From DASQHY01 sp036390175 (GTDB lineage Bacteria; Acidobacteriota; Terriglobia; Acidiferrales; UBA7541): DNA of 10,234 nt. Where the stretch lies: NCBI GenBank assembly GCA_036390175.1, contig DASWCG010000044.1, positions 1 through 10,234 of the forward strand, written 5' to 3'. Positions 5,981-10,234 of the stretch are shown here, piece by piece. The translations under genes were made by a program, and so were the position numbers. The first letter of the stretch is position 1; every line of letters starts with the position of its first letter. A model generated the notes under the pieces. It was not told where the DNA came from, did not search any database, and saw only the letters and a program-made list of their open reading frames with translations.

Positions 5981-8452
5981 ATGAAGCGCTTCTCATTATG
6001 TTTCATAGCTCTTGTATCATTCGCTGGATTATCCCGGGCGCAGACACCTCAGAGCGCAGCGGCGCCTTCTGCGCCCCGGGCGCTCGCGAATAATGACGCG
6101 ACTTATGTGAAGCTCCGCAATAGCCGCGTTGGATTAGATGCCGTAGCGGTGCAAGACTTCACGCTGAAGCGCGATGCCGGCACTTTTCTCTTCAAGAGCG
6201 GCGCGTTCTATTTGTTGGAGCCGGTCAATGGGAAGATTACCGGCGCGGTTTTTCTCGGCGACGCCACGTTCACGCTGATACCGCCCATCGAAGTCGAGCG
6301 GCGCTATCTCTCCATCCTCACCAGGGGCCAGCCTTTTGAGGAGCAGTTCTCCGGCGCGGTCTTCCGTTTTACCGACGGTACGGATGAAGAATTAAGGAAA
6401 GCCTCCACCAAGGGCTCGGCTCCCGCCTCCGGCGATGCCAATGGGCTCCTGAATGACATCCGCAATCAACTCCGCAAGAAGCTCAAAGACAATCTCGACG
6501 CGCGCCTGTTGGAAGACGTCCTCAGCTCCCGCCGCGGAGGAAAGTTTGAAGCTTTCATCAAAGGCAAGAAATACAGCGACAAGATGATTTATGACGTGGA
6601 TCCGCAAGGGACGATCTTAAAGCCGGAAGAAATTGCGCTGTTCATATGGGATGAAAATCATTTTGGTATTTGGTCGGAATTCCATTATTCCAGGGAATAT
6701 GCAGACGGGACCGCCAATAGCGACGAACAGAACGGCCCTTTCGCCATTCCGCATCAGAAGCTGGACGTCACCATCGAAAAAAGCGCGAAACTGAACGGGA
6801 CCGCGGTGACCACGGTGGCCGCCTTGCAGGACGGTGTGCGCGTCCTCGCTCTTGATTTGTTTCCGACCCTGCGCGTCCAGTCGGTCACGGGAGAGAGCGG
6901 CCAGCAACTCTCGTTTATTCAGGAAGACAAGAACGACGATCCGGCCTTCTCCGTCATTCTTCCCAAAGAACTCAAGAAGGGAGAGCTGTGCGTCATCACC
7001 ACGAAATACGAAGGCAAGGATGCCATTAGCAACGAAGGGGGCGGAAACTATTACCCCATCGCGCGGAGCAGTTGGTATCCCGGCCTGGGTTTTGGGAGTT
7101 ATACGAGCTATGAAATGACATTCCATATTCCCAAAGGAATGAAGATAGCGGCAACGGGAAGAAGGTTGAAAGAAGTGGATGGGGGTGGTGAAAACCTCAC
7201 CGAGTGGACCACCGACGTGCCCCAGGCGGTCGCCGGATTTAATTTTGGAAAATTCAAACGGGAAGAAGGGAAGCCGCTCAAGCAGCCCTATTTGCTGGAA
7301 ACGTATGTCAATCCCGAACCGCCGGATATTGTTAACAGCATACAGTTGGCAGCCAACGGGACCGGTCTGGAAGGGAACCGGATGTCAGGAGCGGCTCTGG
7401 GAACCATGAGCACTGTGTCGCTCATGAAGAAAGCTATGGCCGAAGCCCAGCTCGCAATAGATATATATACAGATTATTTCGGCGAGGCCCCCTACAAGCG
7501 GCTGGCCATGACCCAGCAAACCGCCTTCAGCTTCGGCCAGTCATGGCCGGGTTTGGTGTACTTGCCCATCTCCTATTTTTTTGATTCCACTGTTCGCCAC
7601 CAACTCGGCATGGACGATCCCCATGGCTACTTCAAGGTGGTTGGGCCGCACGAGATTGCCCACCAGTGGTGGGGTCACATGGTGGGTTTCAACTCCTATC
7701 GTGACCAATGGATGAGCGAAGGCTTTGCGGAAATGTCCGCGTCCATTTTCATTCAGTATATTTACAGGGAACACGGGCTCGATGATTATCACAAATTCTG
7801 GGCGGACGAGCGGCAATTGATGACCGAACGAAACAGGGAAGGCAAGCGGGCCATCGACGTCGGCCCGGTAACTCTAGGTTATCGTCTGCAAAATGCGAGG
7901 TCGGGTTTCGACATTCCCCGGCGTTTGATCTACCCCAAGGGCGGATACATTCTCCAAATGGTGCGCTTTATGCTTTGGGAGTCCAGGGCTCAGGACCCTG
8001 ACGGCAGGTTCAAAGCCATGATGCATGAGTTTACGAAAACCTATGCCAATCGCCCGGGGAGCACCGAGGATTTCAAAGCCATCCTGGAAAAGTACATGGT
8101 TCGCGACATGGATATTGACGGAAATCAGAGAATGGATTGGTTTTTCAACCAGTACGTCTATGGCACCGACTATCCGACCTACAAGTTTGAACACTCCTTC
8201 AGCAACGACGCCAACGGCGACGTGGTCCTGAACATGAAGATCACGCAATCCGATGTCGGTCAGAAATTTGCCATGCCCGTCCCGGTTTATTTGGAATTGA
8301 GCAACGGAAGGGTAGCGCGCTTGGGCACCGCGCGGCTGGTCGGCAACACCACTGTCGAAGAGCACGTCCCTCTGAAAGGTCTGAAGGAGAAACCCAAGCG
8401 GGCGCTGCTGGCTTATTATGACGACGTCCTGGGTAACATAGAGAACCACTAA
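5981..8452 (+). CDS. Secreted M1-family (gluzincin) metallopeptidase without a GAMEN motif
   Basis: The protein is 823 residues from ATG 5981. Residues 1-20 form a Sec signal peptide (MKR, hydrophobic core, S-R-A before Q21), then an Ala/Pro-rich linker. Residues about 38-250 are a beta-rich N-terminal region that is not part of the standard M1 fold, with a lysine-rich stretch near 160. Residues about 255-470 look like the M1 N-terminal beta domain. The catalytic domain has H557-E558-I-A-H561-Q-W-W-G and E580, the HExxH-x18-E zinc site, plus Y651 in Y-P-K-G-G, matching the catalytic tyrosine of M1 enzymes. The GAMEN motif that binds the substrate N-terminus is absent; F518-G-Q-S-W-P-G524 is in its place. 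A short C-terminal beta-like region ends the protein, and the large ERAP1-type helical domain is missing. I infer a secreted zinc peptidase of uncertain specificity. The gene looks more AT-rich than its neighbours (for example around 7455-7475). It ends 18 bp from the convergent TldE-like gene, with no hairpin terminator in the gap. Confidence 0.92.
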   Translation: MKRFSLCFIALVSFAGLSRAQTPQSAAAPSAPRALANNDATYVKLRNSRVGLDAVAVQDFTLKRDAGTFLFKSGAFYLLEPVNGKITGAVFLGDATFTLIPPIEVERRYLSILTRGQPFEEQFSGAVFRFTDGTDEELRKASTKGSAPASGDANGLLNDIRNQLRKKLKDNLDARLLEDVLSSRRGGKFEAFIKGKKYSDKMIYDVDPQGTILKPEEIALFIWDENHFGIWSEFHYSREYADGTANSDEQNGPFAIPHQKLDVTIEKSAKLNGTAVTTVAALQDGVRVLALDLFPTLRVQSVTGESGQQLSFIQEDKNDDPAFSVILPKELKKGELCVITTKYEGKDAISNEGGGNYYPIARSSWYPGLGFGSYTSYEMTFHIPKGMKIAATGRRLKEVDGGGENLTEWTTDVPQAVAGFNFGKFKREEGKPLKQPYLLETYVNPEPPDIVNSIQLAANGTGLEGNRMSGAALGTMSTVSLMKKAMAEAQLAIDIYTDYFGEAPYKRLAMTQQTAFSFGQSWPGLVYLPISYFFDSTVRHQLGMDDPHGYFKVVGPHEIAHQWWGHMVGFNSYRDQWMSEGFAEMSASIFIQYIYREHGLDDYHKFWADERQLMTERNREGKRAIDVGPVTLGYRLQNARSGFDIPRRLIYPKGGYILQMVRFMLWESRAQDPDGRFKAMMHEFTKTYANRPGSTEDFKAILEKYMVRDMDIDGNQRMDWFFNQYVYGTDYPTYKFEHSFSNDANGDVVLNMKITQSDVGQKFAMPVPVYLELSNGRVARLGTARLVGNTTVEEHVPLKGLKEKPKRALLAYYDDVLGNIENH

Positions 8453-8470
8453 ATTCCAATCACGCTTTTC

Positions 8471-10234
8471 TCATTGTCTGGTTTCTGTCGCCGTCAATGA
8501 GGGAGCCGGCAGCAGCGGGAGGCGCCGCGGCTCGCCGCGCGCCCCGCGCACCTCTACTTCCTCGAACAAGAGCGATGGGGCCACTACCGACGCCGGCAGC
8601 CCGCCCTGCGCAGACCCAAAGGCCGCCAGCGCCGTTCCCGCAAACCCTTGCGCCTGGTTCTGCAGGAAGGTGAGTACCGCCGCATCGTTCCCGGCGCCTG
8701 CCAGGTTCCGCAGCGTCCTTACGTTCAACCCGATGAGTCGGGAACCGCGCACGAGCTCTTCGCGGCCGTCGGTGGGATACACGCGGTATACCAGCAGCGG
8801 CAGGCGGTCGCCGGTGGCTGCGCCGCTTGCCAGGCTGGCGATCATTTCGGAGAAATCGTCCTGGTGCAGGAAGCTCAGCGCCGGGTTGTCCATGGTCTTG
8901 ACCACAATGCAGTAGGGCAGCTTCTCCTCGCGGCACTTGTCCAGAAACCGTTTCTTGAGCTCCGCCGGAGAAACGCCGTCACTCGCCGTGAAGAAGAGAT
9001 TGCTCATCGTCGGCCGCGGGTCGTTGAGGAAACCGGCGCGCCCATGGCCATTGGAATGGTCGAAGTCCGGCCCGGGCCGCCGCGACATCAGCAGGTTTTT
9101 CAAAATGCCGTTTTCGACGATGGCCGCGCGCTCGCCGCGCACGCCCTCTTCATCCGCTTCATACCCGCCGAGCAGGGGCTGGCCTTGGTAAGCTTTCGCG
9201 GCAGGGTCATCCACCAGCGAGTTGCTCGCGGGCAGCACGCGGGCGCCCACGCGGCCAACCCAGTCGCTGTGGCCCCCCATGGTGTTCAAAATCTGCTCGA
9301 ACATCGGCAGCATCGCCACGGGCGAACGCGAGCCGTTGAGCGACGGCCCGAGCATCTGCGCCAGCAGCGATCCCGCCGCCTTCGCTTCAAACAGGACCGG
9401 ACCGGTGTAATCCTGCGCCGGCGGCGCGGCCCGCAGCGCCATCAATTGCTGCCCGGCCTTCTCCAGCGCCTGGCGCACCTGCGGCACGGTCGGCAGGTCG
9501 GCCGGGCGCGCCGCATACGTGGCATAAAAATTGTGCACCGGCATGCCGTCCTCGGCCTGGGTTTCCATTCCCGCTTCAACGGCCGAAAGGGTATGGCTGG
9601 TGCGAATCTCCGTGCCTTCGCTGGTCAGCAAGTATTCGGTTGCATAAATGATGTGGTAAGCCACTCGCGAGGAATACATTTCGCTGAACCCGCGCAGCGC
9701 CGCCGAAGTCTCCCGCGCTTCGGCTTCCCAGTTGCGCGAAGTCCAGTCGGGCTCGACCCGCGGTTCCACGAGCTTCACCGCTGGCTCCTGCGAGAAGTCG
9801 TCAATGTTCGAAGGCCGCGCCAGGCTGTTGAGATAGGCTTGCTTGCGCGAGAATTGCTCGACCGCTTCCTTGAACGCCTGATCGGTGGCGATCCACAGAT
9901 CCTGGCGCAAGGAGTTATAGTCGCGGTCAATGCCCACCGACCCGGTCGAGCCGATGAATCCGCGGAACGCGTCGTCGCTGATGAAATTCGAGCTGTCGAG
10001 CTTGTAGTTCCCCACGCGCGCTTCCACGCTCATGAAGCGGTTGCGCACCGTCGTGCTCGATACAATCGCGCCGAATTCCGCCACCACGGTGCGCACATCC
10101 AGGTCCAGCAGCCGGTATTCGATGTAGTAGGGCCGCACCGGCGTGCCTGTGCCGGGGATCTTCAATTCCAGGCGCGCTTTGGAACGCGCCATTTCATCCC
10201 GCATCGCTTCCAGCGTGTGATCGTTATCGTCCGC
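8471..10234 (-). CDS. TldE/PmbA-like protein of the TldD/PmbA family (5' end outside window)
   Basis: 588 residues are visible from the window edge to TGA at 8471-8473. A first ATG appears at 10204, but the frame stays open upstream and reads A-D-D-N-D-H-T-L-E-A-M-R-D-E-M, where relatives begin their mature part, so only a short N-terminus, perhaps a signal peptide, is missing. Residues about 1-260 form the N-terminal domain and about 285-575 the barrel-like C-terminal domain, with A-A-G-S-L-L (286-291), S-L-V-D342-D343-P, V-E-N-G-I-L-K-N-L-L-M-S-R and S-N-G-H-G-R. In TldD the A-A-G-x-L-L block is followed by HEAVGH, the HExxxH metal site; here it is A292-Q-M-L-G-P297 (9361-9344), so no zinc site. 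That matches TldE/PmbA, the partner lacking the motif. In E. coli, TldD/TldE cleave unfolded peptides such as the microcin B17 leader and CcdA. A TldD partner would be expected upstream, outside the window. The length exceeds E. coli PmbA (about 450). Confidence 0.9.
   Translation of the reverse strand, partial: ADDNDHTLEAMRDEMARSKARLELKIPGTGTPVRPYYIEYRLLDLDVRTVVAEFGAIVSSTTVRNRFMSVEARVGNYKLDSSNFISDDAFRGFIGSTGSVGIDRDYNSLRQDLWIATDQAFKEAVEQFSRKQAYLNSLARPSNIDDFSQEPAVKLVEPRVEPDWTSRNWEAEARETSAALRGFSEMYSSRVAYHIIYATEYLLTSEGTEIRTSHTLSAVEAGMETQAEDGMPVHNFYATYAARPADLPTVPQVRQALEKAGQQLMALRAAPPAQDYTGPVLFEAKAAGSLLAQMLGPSLNGSRSPVAMLPMFEQILNTMGGHSDWVGRVGARVLPASNSLVDDPAAKAYQGQPLLGGYEADEEGVRGERAAIVENGILKNLLMSRRPGPDFDHSNGHGRAGFLNDPRPTMSNLFFTASDGVSPAELKKRFLDKCREEKLPYCIVVKTMDNPALSFLHQDDFSEMIASLASGAATGDRLPLLVYRVYPTDGREELVRGSRLIGLNVRTLRNLAGAGNDAAVLTFLQNQAQGFAGTALAAFGSAQGGLPASVVAPSLLFEEVEVRGARGEPRRLPLLPAPSLTATETRQ

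Noticed and set aside
8453..8470. Bidirectional terminator between the convergent peptidase genes
   Set aside because: The 18-bp gap has no inverted repeat, only a short run of T.

Overview
The window is GC-rich bacterial DNA with tightly packed genes and no rRNA, tRNA, IS element, CRISPR array or phage gene that I can see. The gene content fits a soil-type Acidobacteriota genome: a GAMEN-less M1 peptidase with an 'FGQSWPG' motif, an enlarged TldD/TldE-type protein and a GH18/NodB/GT2 fusion. This assignment is inferred from protein flavour, because the window holds no phylogenetic marker gene.

Layout: (1) 1-2808, minus strand: the first 936 residues of a very large membrane-anchored fusion. 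It has an N-terminal TM helix, a GH18-like domain, a NodB polysaccharide deacetylase, a second TM stretch and a processive GT2 synthase that runs off the left edge. (2) 2809-2904: a 96-bp divergent intergenic region. (3) 2905-4347, plus strand: a GT-C (GT39/PMT_2-like) polytopic glycosyltransferase. (4) 4320-5771, minus strand: a CDF metal-efflux transporter whose cytoplasmic tail holds three consecutive ZT-dimer-like domains instead of one. Its 3' end overlaps the GT-C gene by 28 bp. (5) 5772-5980: a 209-bp divergent intergenic region and leader with a good hairpin, a decoy-like AAAGGAGG and the real RBS. (6) 5981-8452, plus strand: a secreted M1-type gluzincin peptidase with intact zinc ligands but no GAMEN motif. 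(7) 8471-10234, minus strand: a TldE/PmbA-like protein without HExxxH, missing only its extreme N-terminus at the right edge.

Functionally there are two loose themes. The divergent pair on the left (fusion synthase and GT-C transferase) points to making and modifying a cell-surface polysaccharide or glycolipid. The convergent pair on the right (M1 and TldE-like) are both peptidase-family proteins. The CDF transporter probably exports zinc or a similar divalent metal. Nothing shows that the five genes form one pathway: strands alternate, so each is probably its own transcription unit.

I do not see a clear undescribed system. The points most worth a second look are the three-domain tail of the CDF protein (two copies keep a YiiP-like histidine set), the synthase/deacetylase/GH18-like fusion, the M1 peptidase with a replaced GAMEN motif, and the structured leader at 5851-5897.
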